The notes below the pieces were generated by a model. That model made no database searches. It saw only the letters and a list, made by a program, of their open reading frames with translations, and had not been told where the DNA came from. Shown here in pieces: positions 35,959 to 48,149 of a stretch of DNA of 64,000 nt; position 1 is the stretch's first letter; the number at the start of each line of letters is the position of its first letter. Source of the DNA: Blastobasis lacticolella (Eukaryota > Arthropoda > Insecta > Lepidoptera > Blastobasidae). The position numbers and the translations under genes were made by a program. Location of the stretch: NCBI GenBank assembly GCA_905147135.1, contig LR990050.1, positions 14,506,001-14,570,000 on the forward strand, written 5' to 3'.

Positions 35959-37401
35959 TTTTGGTAACGCGGAGAAAACCTGCGATCCAGGTACCCGTCC
36001 CACAGGGGTAGAGATGGGTTATGTGGGACTAAAAACGCCACGGTGGTCCATCACGGTACAGTTCGATGGGCTCCGGAATCTCAACAGAACGGAACGGGAA
36101 CCCTTCTAACACTCTCCGCTCCAAACCTACACTGTATCGGCTACCGGTATGACCACCCCAAGCCTACACTTTCCCCGGAGTCGTTTGGTCGGACATTGTA
36201 GCCCCGCCACAAGTGTCCGCATTACATTCTTCATCTTCTCGCGCGTCTTCACGTGCGGGGAGACCGCTTGGGTCGGGCCCACTGGCGGTAGTCAGCTTAC
36301 GCGGCTCGTAAAAACGGGCCGGTCGTTGAGGTTGGCGCCTTCGTCACCTCCCCCGCGGTCGGGCGCACTGGGCGCGGGACCGGCGTAGGGCGGCTTCCAG
36401 GCGCGAACGTCAGGTTGGGGCTGCCACTGGCGTGGCAGAGGCGTCGCCGGAGCCTGCAGGCGTCAACCTCGTGAGGGACTTCCTGCGGCTGCCGGGGGTC
36501 TCGTCCGGAGGTGGGGGCCGCGGGACATAGTCGCTCAACGGCCCCCGCGTTGCTGCCCAATTGCGGCTAACGCTCGGGGCCCGGCGCAGTTAGATCCGTC
36601 GACCCGTAGGGACGGAAATGCAGCGCCGGGCAGTCGATCCGGTGGGGTTGGCCGCCGGGCGCAGTACGCGCGCCGGCGGCGGGCGTCAGTCAGGTGGGGT
36701 GCCGCGAGCGGCGCTCAGCGGCCGTAGAGTCCGGTGGGGGTGGGGTGCAGGGTCTCAACCCGAAGGGAGTCCTCCTGCACCCGATGTCAAGTCAGGGAGG
36801 GCGTCGTGTCCGGTGTGGCGTCGCCGTTGACGGCGATGAGTCGACGGCGACGCGGCGTCAAGTTGTGGCCGCGCGGCGGCAACGCGGTTCGCGGTACGCG
36901 GGTGCGCGTGCGCGGCGCGGCGGGGTGTAGGGCGCTCTCAGCGCGGCGTCGTCGGTGAGGGACCGCCACTTCAACGGGCTCTCATTGGAGAGCCCGGAGT
37001 GACGGTCGGGGTGCGGACGGTCTCGCGCCAAAGACTGCGTCCGCTGGTCTGGTTCGGTGGTTGGCGATCGGGAGGTACGTCGCGCCCGCACAGCCCGAAT
37101 CCAGCCCGGCGTTGGCTGGATGGCGGCGGCGGCCCCGTCGGCGGGGTTAGACGACGGCGGGGCGCATGTGCCGCGACACAACATCATGTTGTGCGCGGCA
37201 CATTGTTGTGGGCTCGTGTGCGGCTCGTCGGCTCGGCGGGCGGAGGGAACAGGCGCGGTGGTGCTCGACCTCACGGCGGCGCGGCGCTCGACGTCTGCTA
37301 GCGGCGCGGCGTAGGCTGATCCGAAACCTGAAACCCAAGTGTCCGCAACTCCGATGACCCCCTTTTGTCTCCGCTTATGACAGGCGGGGAAGACCGTAGC
37401 T
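35959..37401 (-). mobile_element. ~1.44-kb GC-rich insert in a LINE remnant, possible non-autonomous retroelement
   Basis: A CpG-dense block in AT-rich DNA. It begins gtttttggtaacgcggagaa and ends cggggaagaccgtag. Reverse-strand frames (for example 36858-37463) are open only because GC-rich DNA lacks stops; no RT, protease or gag motif is present. Small hairpins occur (cgggctctc / gagagcccg at 36975-36996). The ends, read in reverse (tacggtcttccccgcctgtc ... ggttttctccgcgttaccaa), have the look of lepidopteran non-LTR untranslated regions, but this is recollection, not a search. No clear target duplication. Confidence 0.6.
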
Positions 37402-37500
37402 CTATTCACTCTAGCCTTGAAAGTGTCCAGGTTATAAGGATCAGGGAACACTTTCCCAAGCAACGTGTTCCATTCCTTAACCGTACATATTGGACCTAAT
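37402..37500 (-). repeat. LINE family C remnant, right half
   Basis: The reverse strand reads LLGKVFPDPYNLDTFKARVN, joining to the 35881-35958 piece once the GC-rich insert is removed. Confidence 0.75.
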
Positions 37501-38830
37501 TTGGAAAAAGGACGTAATGTAATTAGGTATCAATTGATAATTATATATCACGGTCAGGAAAAACCCATAATAAAATATTTGTCGTTAATTGTGTCCATCC
37601 ATACTGAAATGGACTTTAGTCCGTGAGAATTAAGTTTAGATACTTACAACTTTGTTTTCAATCTTTGCAAAACTATCCAACATAAAAAATTGCCAACATA
37701 TAGCTCAGATAGCACTAAAAGAGTTAAGTGTCATACACAACAAAGTTGCTCTCTGATAATAAATATTGACGAATTGCTATTAGATAGCATTGGATGACAA
37801 AAGTAACATTGTTACAAAATGTGCAAACCTACGCTGTCTCCAAGAATTTGTGAACATAGGCCAAACAGTTCTCTACTTGTTACTACCATTCAGTAATTAA
37901 AGTTAGTCTTGGCAATCTTGCCTACGTTATCTGTTCATTTATGTTAACGCACGCACAACATTGAACAACTAGTAAGAAGTGGCAGCAAAAGTTGTAGTAG
38001 GTAAGTTTTTTTATGTTACCTACGAGCTCTCCGCAAAAGGTTATCTAAAACTTTTTTTTCTTGCGAACAGTGACGATATTTACGTAAACGTAAACATCGG
38101 GTTGTGATAACAATAAAACTGGCGTGACATAATTGATAATTTCTTGTGGATATTGGACTTTGAGCGTATTCAGCCGATTGATAAATTTGTTTTCTTCTAG
38201 TTATCATCATGTCATTTATCAAATGGCAAATGTAGCTGACCGTTACTATTTGAAATAAATGTTTAAATCGTCAAAAAGAGGTAACTAAAAACACTAGCTA
38301 ACTAAACTAAAGGACTTATCGAGCAGTAATAAACAATTTAGTTTATAATTGACTATAAAAAGTAATAAACAATTTAATTTTAATTGACCATAAACAAGCG
38401 ACAGTTTTCTACCATTACAAGAAGCTAATTAACGTTCTATCGATTCATTTATCGCTTGCTAGGTTTTGGTCGCGACAGAGGTCACTCCATTCCAGGGTAA
38501 GTAAGTTATAATGAACGCTGTACAATGGATGTACAATGGGGAAAGTTCTGATGAACTTTTTGATCTGGTGCCCACAGCACGTTTCGGCCATCGCACCACC
38601 GCAGGCTAGGTGCTTATCAACATTACGTGGACCCTTTGTTGGTGTCCATGCTACGGATCGAAATAATGTTTCGCTCCTACGATTTCAATGTGGAATTATC
38701 TTCCAGTGTGTCCTTTACACTACATCCCTCAAGAGGTGTTAAAGGTATCATTGACAACGCACTTCTCATGCCCCAAAGGTGATGATAGCATTCCTTTAGT
38801 TGGCCTACCGTATAACTTAAAAAGTAGGTA
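37501..38830. other. Unassigned spacer
   Basis: Bases 38305-38395 contain two tandem-like versions of agtaataaacaattta. No gene recognised. Confidence 0.35.
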
Positions 38831-39081
38831 GAACTCGTCTAGTCTAAGATGACGCGCCCCACTACTTAGTTAGTTGATTTCGATGTGTGAGTGCAAATAT
38901 TGATAACGACACTTCATCTGTGTGGGAGCCAATGAACGACGCGTGTTCCTACGTTTGAATCTCACCGGCAACTTAATGACCAATTACAACGGCATTTGTA
39001 TATGTATTGCGTCCATATTTTAAACTTGCTTGTGTGCGTTAATGCGAAAGTGGGGCGCGTCATTTTAGATTAGACGAGCTC
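38831..39081 (-). mobile_element. TA-flanked MITE, copy 2 (opposite orientation)
   Basis: A 251-bp relative of 35400-35662, reversed: it starts gaactcgtctagtctaagat, ends gattagacgagctc, and is bounded by TA at 38829-38830 and 39082-39083. The internal region (cggcatttgtatatgtattg) matches the complement of copy 1. Confidence 0.9.
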
Positions 39082-39083
39082 TA

Positions 39084-39496
39084 CTAATATATTGGCAAAT
39101 GTCAATTTAGCTCCTAAACGGCCAATATTTTTAATGCAATGTGTGGCTGCAATACTGGCTATATTGGCTATATTGCAATAATGGCCCGGCATCGATAAAA
39201 CATTTTCAAGAAAAAGATTCACAATGCCACAACAATAGAGAGCGGCTGCACCAACAATAGACAAAATGTTTGGATATGGTTGCCGGCAATGTCGGGTTTT
39301 TAGCACCATATTGCAGTAAAAGCACGTTTAGAAGTCCCTTTATTTGGATAGTATTTAGATACTCTTATCAGGCAGGACACACCCTCACCTCTTCTATCAC
39401 AAACTTGAGCATCCCCCAAATAAAAAATGGAAGATCATGTGGTCGGAAAATGTGACCGCTCATAACGACATCTATGGCGACGACCAGGTGACAACA
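39084..39496. other. Unassigned spacer
   Basis: A ggctatattggctatattgc motif near 39158; nothing coding. Confidence 0.3.
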
Positions 39497-39709
39497 GTTT
39501 CTTCATTGGCCGACTCGGCCTGGCACCGGCTCCGGGCCGGCGTCGATACCGACTGCAGTGAACACATAATTGTATAAAATTCTACTGCATAGTCGGCCCG
39601 GTTTCGACCGTCTATGACGACGCCAGTGACAGGATGCAGTACAATTTTATAGAATTATGCCACCAGTAATGTCGGTGTCAATGCTGATAGGGTCGGCCAA
39701 TGAAGAAAC
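39497..39709. mobile_element. Foldback element with perfect 18-base ends
   Basis: The left end gtttcttcattggccgac is the exact complement of the right end (39692-39709). A second inner inverted pair (ataattgtataaaattctac against ttttatagaattatgcc) lets most of the 213 bases fold. GC-rich islands sit between the pairs. No clear target duplication. Confidence 0.75.
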
Positions 39710-39731
39710 GCCCGCGACACATTACATTATT

Positions 39732-39906
39732 ATCACAGCCCGTAACAGTTCACTGCAGGACGTAAGGAAAGGTAAGTGCCATAATCTCCATGCTTGGCAG
39801 GTGGGTTGGAGATCGCAGTGTATAAAATAAAACAATGGAAGACGCTGTTGCCCATTTTCCAGCTTACGGAGACTTTAGATCTTTTGCCTCGAACACATTA
39901 GTTGCC
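39732..39906 (-). repeat. Family D retroposon, 5'-truncated
   Basis: The tail side (tatcacagcccgtaacagtt) and body are present, but the ggccgtgtgg start is missing. ttacattatta (39722) and ttacatatta (39898) may be the target duplication. Confidence 0.75.
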
Positions 39907-40337
39907 TTTACATATTAGGCGTAAAATTCAGATATGCCTGTTGGCAAGGCGAATTTTCGAGGCTACATCCCTGCAAAATTTCATGAAAATGTAGTTTTTG
40001 CGTGAAAGAGCAACAAAATTATCTTTCCATCCAAACCTCATATTTGATTCCATATCCGCCCTAACAAACATTTTATTATTAGTTATTATTAGTAGGATAG
40101 GATGTGGTCTTATACGTTAACACGTACAGAGCTAAGTCTTACATAATGGATCAGAGGCAATCGCGTCAATGACACGGTGTTGATCGCCCACCGCTTTGTA
40201 ATCGCATGTTAAGGTGTTCGCTCACCATCCGAAATTAATTAGTACCAACCAATACTCAGTACTATTACACTTCACTATACAAAGTTAGTAGTAGCAAGGC
40301 ACTTATGATATACACATATGATGATACTTTTTTAAGA
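39907..40337. other. Repeat scraps
   Basis: Bases 39935-40105 carry a common DNA-element tail (ttttgcgtgaaagagcaaca, then attattagtaggatagg); a relative lies at 43560-43745. Confidence 0.4.
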
Positions 40338-40560
40338 CAACCTGAGTGGTTCAGTTGGTTAACATGCCGGTCGGGTTCGATTCCCGATCGAGCAGAAATT
40401 TAAATGATGAATTTTAATTTCTGTTGCGGGTCTGGGTGTAGTTTGAATATAATAAGTATGAATGATAGAAAAGTATATACATAGGTAGTTTATCAGTTAT
40501 TTAACACCCATAACACAGGCTTTGCTCATTTTGAATATTTCCAAGCATATTTATTTATCT
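40338..40560 (+). repeat. Family A SINE
   Basis: The head has caacctgagtggttcagttg and B box cgggttcgattcccgatcg but lacks about 14 bases between boxes. The core and the aacacccataacacaggctt part are present; the gatggcgctg end is lost. Confidence 0.75.
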
Positions 40561-41097
40561 GTGTCACATATAATGATGATGCCTACCGAGGATCCTGGAC
40601 ATACTTTACGAATCTGAGTTTTTTTTTGTATTTTTACAGTCTTTGCTTTTGCCGTTACTTCTAACTTTTCATTTATTCTTTATAGAGTTTCGCTTATATA
40701 AATCACTGCAAAACATCTTAATATCACTATTTAAGCTCCAACCAAGCCGAGCCACCTCTCCCCCAAGCCAAACGTCAGTACATTATGTACAAACTGCACA
40801 TTTGTACGTGAAAATCCTCTGGCGTCGGCGTTGATGAGAAATCCGGGCGGCTTTGAGCTCGCCTTCGCCAGACGCATTCAGATGAGACCAAACAGAACAG
40901 CTAATCACGAGCTCGCCATAAGCTTTTGATACTTGCTGGCTTCGCAGACCCGGTTCTAATCAACCAATAGCGGGGCTTGACCCATATCCATGGTTGGATT
41001 AAGCCGTTTTGACGTCCGTTTCCAGTTCCATGGGCGTGTATAATTGAGGCCTTAGTAATTTGGTATTACGGCACGATCTCAAAACATATAAATAAAT
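40561..41097. other. Unassigned spacer
   Basis: A moderately GC-rich patch at 40830-41040 has no recognised content. An aaat run follows at 41088-41105. Confidence 0.3.
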
Positions 41098-41358
41098 AAA
41101 TAAATATTCGTGGACTAATTCACATATTTTCACACTAATTCGCCATCTAGCCCCAAACTAAGCAATGCTTGTACTATGAGTACTAGATAACTGATATACT
41201 ACTTAAATACTTTTATTTTTAAATACATACTTATTATACATAGAACACCCAGACCCGTAACAGAAATTAAAATTCATCATTTCAATTTCTGCCTGCCGGG
41301 AATCGAACCCGGGACCTCTAGCGTGGCATATTGACCATTAAACCACTCAGGTCGTCAA
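41098..41358 (-). repeat. Family A SINE, near full length
   Basis: Reverse copy closely matching 3930-4190, with an intact head (complement of gacgacctgagtggtttaat) and ggttcgattcccgg-type B box. Confidence 0.85.
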
Positions 41359-41374
41359 ATAATATAATAATATA

Positions 41375-41830
41375 GACTGTAAGGGCGCCGTAGGTTATCG
41401 ATGTCATCAAGTACAAAAAAAAACCTAGATATACCTATAGTGATAGTCGATGTTTAGGAGACCCACAAAACGTTGGTCTGCTCGTCCTAAACCTGACACA
41501 AAAATGTTTTTGATTGACTATAACTTCTACTTGTTTATTTATTTATTTATTTATTAGTTCATTCCACAGTTTAACAGTAATTAAATACATAAAAAATATG
41601 GGTACATTATGGTTGAAATGCCAATAACAAAACTGCATTTTAAATATGTTAAAAATTGTTTAAATTGTTGTAGCGATAGTACTTACGTATCCTCTTGCGT
41701 GGGTTCTAAAAGTAAAAAATAACCAATCGGCCTCACATTCTCTTGACAGTTTCGCTTTTCAGCCATATTAAAGTCACCTTTCTTTTGGTAACTATCGCTA
41801 CAAAAATTCAAAGGTAACTAAAAAAGTTTT
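41375..41830 (-). mobile_element. Family K MITE-like element, rearranged, with inserted LINE tail
   Basis: The left terminus gactgtaagggcgccgtagg matches copy 1's end; the inner part (atcctcttgcgtgggttcta, cagtttcgcttttcag) matches the complement of 3065-3406. Bases about 41535-41650 (ttta repeat, then cacagtttaacagtaatt) look like a reversed LINE 3' tail dropped into it. The far terminus is lost. Confidence 0.6.
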
Positions 41831-41979
41831 TTTCCCCAATATCTAGCCCATTTGTCAGCCATTCTAACGTGGTAGGGACTAGGCTATTGCTCCGACGTGG
41901 CCTATGACGACTGCTATCAACTGATAGCAACCGGTAAAAACTATACAATAAAATAAAATAAACAGCTAGATAACCTCTA

Positions 41980-42110
41980 CTGTTTTTTTTATACTATGTG
42001 ATACGGCAGACAAACAGGCATTCGGGACATCTAATGGAAAGTTGTCACCGCCGCCTATGGACAGGGCAGGAGTTAGTGTTGCCACCACGGCAAAACTATG
42101 TATCTACACA
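41980..42110 (+). repeat. Family F fragment
   Basis: tactatgtgatacggcagac, aaacaggcattcggg and gtcaccgccgcctatggaca; the 3' part is absent. Confidence 0.55.
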
Positions 42111-42139
42111 TTAGGTATGTTGATTAAATCATCATTCAT

Positions 42140-42379
42140 CAGCACAGCCCATAACAGTCCACTGGAGGACTTAGGGCCTCTCCCACGAAAAGGGAGTAAT
42201 CTCCACGCGGCGGGCGGGTTGGAGATCGCAGTGTTCTAAATGACAATGGAAAACGCTGCTGCCCATTTTCCAGCCCACGGAGACTCTAGATCTTTTGCCT
42301 CGAAAACATTAGTCACCTTGTACGACACCTACGAGTGTAAGGGGTTGGTGCTATCTACTCTGCCGGACACCACACGGCC
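42140..42379 (-). repeat. Family D retroposon with target duplication
   Basis: Flanked by aaatcatcattcat (42126-42139) and aaatcattattcat (42380-42393), one change in 14. A small internal deletion removes the gttattgcc part. Confidence 0.88.
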
Positions 42380-42393
42380 AAATCATTATTCAT

Positions 42394-43856
42394 ATTATAT
42401 ATATCATAGAGTAAATTAATTGTTTCTACCAACCAATGTATTCGACCCTTAATAAAAGGCATTTATTTTACCTTGAACTCTTGACCATGACGCGCAGAGC
42501 ACAAATCAGATGTAATTGTTGATAGAGAGGGGAAACAATAAGCTTGAATGTGGCCTGATTAAAACATAACTTATTGGATCTTTAAATAACGCCTAATACC
42601 ATCAATGAAACATAGGTAACTGTAAAGCGAAAACAAAGTGAGGCTATGATGAATGATGTAATTTTAATCAAGATTTTGTTATTTTAAGTATTAAAAATAA
42701 ATAATTTCTTCGGTGTCAATACAGTCAATACATAAGTCATATCCAAAACAAAATAAACCTCAATATTCGGGGGACCTGGGTCAACTTTTTTATCTGTAGG
42801 TTAGTTTTATGGGTTTTTGTTTTTAGGCTAGGTTGTACTTTTTAATTTGTTATAATGTCACTTCAAGGTGTTATTCAATAAATGTCTCCAACTGAAAATA
42901 AATTTGACGTTTTCAATTTATTAAAATTTGCTAGTTAAGAACAAATACCTACCTAATCTTATCCTATCCAAACTTTGTCTCCAATTTGAACGCAAGCAAA
43001 ACAAACCAATTAGCATTTACAAACTGTTACACAGCGAAGTATAAATTGATCGAGTGCGATTCATTGTGTCGATGTAACCTTAAACCGTTATCTATAGACG
43101 GCATTTGCAGTTAGCATCTTTTCTCATATTCCACACCAGTAAATGCTAGATCTCTAGATCAGATAGTGGTACTAGAATAACTCACTAAAACCCTATTATA
43201 CGATCGCGAATAGCACTAGAGTGGAAACTAATTAATTCCAGAGAGAGACACTGTTTTAATTAATCTGAAGCAAGACCTCTGCCCTATAGAACATGTCACG
43301 ACATGGTAATCGAATAGAGACATTCGTTTTCCTATTAGCAACCTTTATCTATATAATCTTTGCTGCAATACCGTCGCATTCCAATACCAGAAAAACTCTT
43401 TGATTGACACCTCCGAATAAGTAATGCTTACATGTGCAAGTTTGATCAAACAATAGAACAATAGGCGGAATAATTATGTAACAATATTGAGCATTTCCTA
43501 TGAATTTGACTATGAAATTTACTTCCGTGAGTTTTATTTGCGCTTGACAACAGCTACCTTATGCTGGCAAAATTCGGTTATGCTGTGTTAGATGTCGCAG
43601 GAATTTCGGGGTAAGTTATAGCATATTTGTTATTCTAGGATATAAGCTACAAGACAAAATTTCTTCAAAATCTGTTCATAGTTTTTTGCGTGACAGTGTT
43701 ACAAACATTCAGTCCTTCCAACTTCACATTATAAATATTAGTAAAATGCAGATCCCGCAAGATTCGTCAAATGAAAATTTAAAGTACTAAGGAGATCATT
43801 AAGATGAATAGGTGGTATTGAAGTAGATGTATAAAATAAACAGATAATTGCCTAGC
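42394..43856. other. Unassigned spacer with a DNA-element tail
   Basis: Bases 43555-43745 hold ccttatgctggcaaaattcg ... gttttttgcgtgacagtg ... ataaatattagtaaaatg, relatives of 11215 and 39935. The rest is AT-rich without signals. Confidence 0.35.
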
Positions 43857-44030
43857 GAGGCACACGGACGGACGGACCTGATGGAAAACGGAACCGTCGT
43901 CCAGGATAACTGCAACCTAAGAGGAGCAGATGCGGTGTCGGCCTTAGAAGTACCTGTGGACATGCTCTTTGAATAACTTTATGTTAAAGAGCAAAGGAAA
44001 GACTTCGGAAGAATAAATAAGAAGTAAGAA
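43857..44030 (-). repeat. LINE 3' remnant, family H
   Basis: gaaccgtcgtccaggataac, gcggtgtcggccttagaagt, acctgtggacatgctctttg and agcaaaggaaagacttcgga match 56165-56375. The reverse strand there encodes a WNEIPPE..FP LINE-type tail. Confidence 0.6.
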
Positions 44031-45189
44031 AGTTTCGCCAGTGACGAGTAAGTTGAGGAACATGGTAGTCCAGTTCGGTCATCATAACAACGCTAATAAA
44101 AGGCATGTTACAGGAAGTTGACGAATATGAATGCTAAAGCTCATATCAGTTTAGACTAAACTAAGAAAAGACGGATGGATTGCGTATATACAAATCAGAA
44201 AAAAAGCTAACGACAAGAAACCAACCTAATTAGATAAACCTTCCCCTAATCTTTCTTGTAAAAACAATTCGGCACAGAAACCTTATGTCGCGGATCAGTT
44301 ATCGGAGCAAATTGCTTTGATTCAACCTATAATGCGTACGGCTAAGGAATGGAACTTCTTTTTTCTTATAAAAAGCCTCGTGAAGTGAGTGATTGGTAAG
44401 CCTTCGCACTACAATGGGTAGCTAAAGAACGGTGTGGATTGGGTATGTGCGAAATAACTTTTAATTAGTGAATGTAGGTATGGTATCTGTTCTATAATTG
44501 GGAGTCATGCGAACGTTATTCCATACATAGTGAATGGTCGCGGTCGTTACTTGCGATACAACAGAATCATGTCGTAAATAGCATGCAGTGGACTAGGCCC
44601 AGTGGCATATAAACATTACTCAGCCACTCTACGTCTCGCCCAGACGCTGGGCACATTTAGTAATAACAATAACAGAGATGCTGTGACAGATAAGGAACGT
44701 ACCTATTCTGGCCAATTAAATACACTAATCGAGTAGCAGTAATAACATGCTCTCAAATTGAAATTGAAATCGATATGCTGTATTTGATATGATGAAATTT
44801 TTTAATAGAATTCCTATCAAGTCGAACCCATTTGTCTGATTTTGATCAATTTGGAATAGTAAATGTAATTAGAAATGATTGTACAAAAACTTAACACAAG
44901 GTTTGACACAGAATTTGGATAGGTTTGTTTTTGCGGCTCATTAGTCAATATGTTGCATACAACGAATTACCTCATACAAAGCTAAAATTATCGTTTTCAA
45001 GCATTACTTAATAACAGTAAGTTATATTACTTAAAAATAACATATTCTAATGATGTATTACTGATGTAATTATAATCCAATTACAATTCTCATTTTAAAA
45101 CAAGCTCGTTTATTTGATTTGTTTAATGAACCATCAAACTTTCAAATAAAAATTTATAAAATTTAATTATGTATATTTATTTATTTTAT
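44031..45189. other. Unassigned spacer
   Basis: Bases 44335-44365 (gcgtacggctaaggaatgga) are a scrap of family C (MRTAKEWN). No gene seen. Confidence 0.35.
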
Positions 45190-45960
45190 TAAAACATGAT
45201 TAGGCCGACGTCACATGAGCGTAACTTTTTAGTTGTGAGTAAGGAATTTTGGTTGCGTTTCAATTGAAATTCCAAACTCATTTTGTGTCCTCGTGATTGT
45301 TTTTGCACCCTCCGCAACAGACAAAGGTGCCCTTCGAGATAACGATAATGGGCGGTAGTGAATTGAATACTCATAGTATACGAACGCGGGAGACCAGTTG
45401 GTAATGTGGGACTGGCTATGCAAGCCTAAGCGCCTACCCACTAAACACCCAACAAGGCTTAAGGCTTCCTCGGAGGCGCCCCCTAGATATGGGTGCCAAC
45501 AGCGTCACTCCTTACGGAGCATCCGCTTGTGACTATAATTATGGCGGTTACCGCAGAAGGGGGTACCCTACTACAGCTACTGACGGGGTTAAGGGGGCCG
45601 CTGAAATGGAATGGGGGGCTTCGTCGAGTCAGCCTGAGCCTCCAGTAGAAGCGCTTTGAAGCGCTTGACCGTTTTCTGGGAGGATCAGTGAAGAGATGCC
45701 TCGGTCTCCGTACAATGTAGCGGAAGATGGGGCGAGAAAATATTCTGCACTGTTTGCAGTTTCTTAATGATACAGGAATGAGCATGAGCGAAGACTGGGG
45801 ATGCATATATCAAACTTGTCGGTTGAAAAGGGAATACCACCTTGAAAACGTTTGTTTCGTAAAGACATTGTACTGTCCCTCCCTAACATGCAGTTGAGGC
45901 GACTCAGGTAGAAACTCAGGCTCACTCTTGTGACATGAGGCTCGAAAGGTAGTCTCTTGT
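45190..45960 (-). other. Unidentified moderately GC-rich block
   Basis: Several overlapping reverse-strand frames of 60-107 residues (45189-45441, 45483-45806, 45764-46027) sit in a block richer in G+C than its neighbours, as expected for decayed coding DNA. I could not recognise a family in any frame. A frameshifted retroelement or gene remnant is possible. Confidence 0.35.
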
Positions 45961-45979
45961 TTAGAGTTACACAAAGATA

Positions 45980-46343
45980 GAATAAAAAAATCATCTTGGC
46001 GTAAATGTCCCGGTTGTGCTCTCGCACACGAGGGCCCGGGGTCCGCCTTAACCATGATCCAGGATTTGGCAGGTCAGGTAATTACAGTGGAGCGACTGCC
46101 ATCTGACCTCCATGACCATGCTACCAGGGGAACCTGACCAGATTGGATCATGGTTACACATCCAGTCTGAATGTCCAGGTTTCATCACAATGTTTTCCCT
46201 CAGCGTAAGAGCATCGGTTAGTGTTCAACTAATGTACATAACTCAGAAACAGTCATTGCGGTACATGGCCGGAGCGGGATTCGAACCCGGGACCTCTGGC
46301 TTACGAGTCGGATACTCTAACTGCTCGGCCACCGACGCTCTTA
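45980..46343 (-). repeat. Family B SINE, full length with 19-base target duplication
   Basis: The head (complement of gagcgtcggtggccgagcag), B box (gattcgaacccggg region), body and 3' end are all present. Flanks ttagagttacacaaagata (45961-45979) and ttagagttacaccgagata (46344-46362) agree at 17 of 19. Confidence 0.92.
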
Positions 46344-46362
46344 TTAGAGTTACACCGAGATA

Positions 46363-47071
46363 TTTGGAACTAATATCCAAAGAAACTGAAACCGTCTGTT
46401 TATATGAAACTACGCGACCGGAATTACGCAACTCATATAGCAAAGAAATACGTTAGTGTGGCGTCCGGCTTATGATTCAGCTTCTTCACAGGATACACGC
46501 AGAATCCCAAAAACAAAATAATCTCCGCTTTTGTAAAAGGTCTAAAAAAGGACAAACTTCTTTGAGAGTCCAAATGCGAACCGTTCAACGAGACAAGCTC
46601 GTTTGAAGTTTGGATAACAGAGAACAGAACATTTCGCCCTTTGCCCTTGTCGATATTATTTAATATTTCGTATTGTAGTTGAATATGAATGGGCCGATGT
46701 CAGTTACAAATGTGTATTGACTAAAACACAAAGGCTCCCAGTGTACAATGAAATGATAAATGATCCAGCGTAATTTACTGACCGACAGACAATACTAAAA
46801 ATTTCATTAGACGCTATGACTAACTGAATATGGGCAAAATCATACTGTAATTTTACTATCAACTTTTGATGAATTGGAACGATAATGGAAGGGTACAATC
46901 CAATTCATTCGATGGAATTGAATTAGTTCAACATAAGTACATGGATAGTATGATAGTAGTGTATTGGTTACCTACTTGTTACCATGCTATGTCTTATTCT
47001 AGACAACTTTATTACACCTTATTATCTTTTTTTAAATTTTATAAATACAATATAAATTTTTTTTTAATAAG
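46363..47071. other. Unassigned spacer
   Basis: Nothing recognised. Confidence 0.3.
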
Positions 47072-47363
47072 TTAATGTCCCAATTGTGCTTTCGCGCACG
47101 TGGGCCCGTGGTCCGCCTTGACCATGATCCAAGATTTGACAGGTCAGTTGATTACAGTGGAGCGACTGCCATTTGACCTCCGTGACCCTGCCACCAATCG
47201 ACGATAGAACCTGACCCGATTCGATTGCAGCAGGTTTCATCACAATGTTCTCCCTAACCGTAGCACAGAGCATCGGTTAGCAACTCATCTTATGTACAGA
47301 ACTCAGAAAAGAGTCATGGGTACATGGCCGCAGTGGTATTCGAACTCGGTACCTCTCGCTTAC
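47072..47363 (-). repeat. Family B SINE, lacking the outer head
   Basis: Matches from gtcccaattgtgctttcgcg to acctctcgcttac, where the outer part of the tRNA-like head is cut off. Carries a private change in the ctgccaccaatcgacgatag part. Confidence 0.8.
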
Positions 47364-48149
47364 ATCATTAAACTATGGTATCTGCTTGAAAACCCATCAT
47401 AAATAACATAACTTAAACAAACACACGAAGCAAGAAACTGAAGGAATCCACATAAACTCCCATTACACAAAACTCAAGGGTACGACTTAATTATATGTCT
47501 AACTTGTTACAAAGCCTACGCCCAATATAATTTGTTATTCGGTTCATAATATTTTGACATATCCTGGCTAATTAAAACATAATATTTCATGTTCTCATAA
47601 ACGGTCGGAGTGTGGCCATGATCTTGGGAGGCTTTCCGTGACAGTTGATCTATGTTTCTGATAAATAGGTCCTGTCATTCATTTATCAACAATCTCAAAT
47701 ACCGCCGCAAGGCAAATAATGTCTTGAGCTTAAAGCTCAAGTAAGATATGTGCTCTACCTACAATTATCTAAGCTAGGTTAACTTCAGTATTTTTAATTA
47801 TTAGACTCACATGTAGTTTCTATTAAAGTAGCTACCTACTATTCATTATTGTACGAGCGTCTACAAAACTATTTACGAGTAATTTTAGTATTTAATCCAT
47901 TAAACATTTTGTTGTAAATGCCTAATAAATAGCACACAATTTACATTGGGATGCAAAAATAACTGGTCACTTATCATCATATGGTGTAGTTTCTAGAAAC
48001 TGACCGCTATGTCGTTGGTCGCATCATTACTACTACAATAATTATCAAACAATTACGTTTTCATAACGTACTATTTCATCATACTGTTTACATCAGAACA
48101 AGCAAAAAGTTAAAAAACTAATTCTCGACTACAAAGTCAGGAATATGAA
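47364..48149. other. Unassigned spacer
   Basis: AT-rich; nothing recognised. Confidence 0.3.

Noticed and set aside
36858..37463. 201-residue minus-strand reading frame
   Set aside because: It runs from a LINE remnant straight into the GC-rich insert, is dominated by Arg, Ala and Pro, and overlaps open frames on both strands, as expected of GC-rich non-coding DNA.
46112..46456. 114-residue frame
   Set aside because: It lies antisense across a complete family B SINE and reads similarly to the SINE-derived frames at 59362 and 62701.
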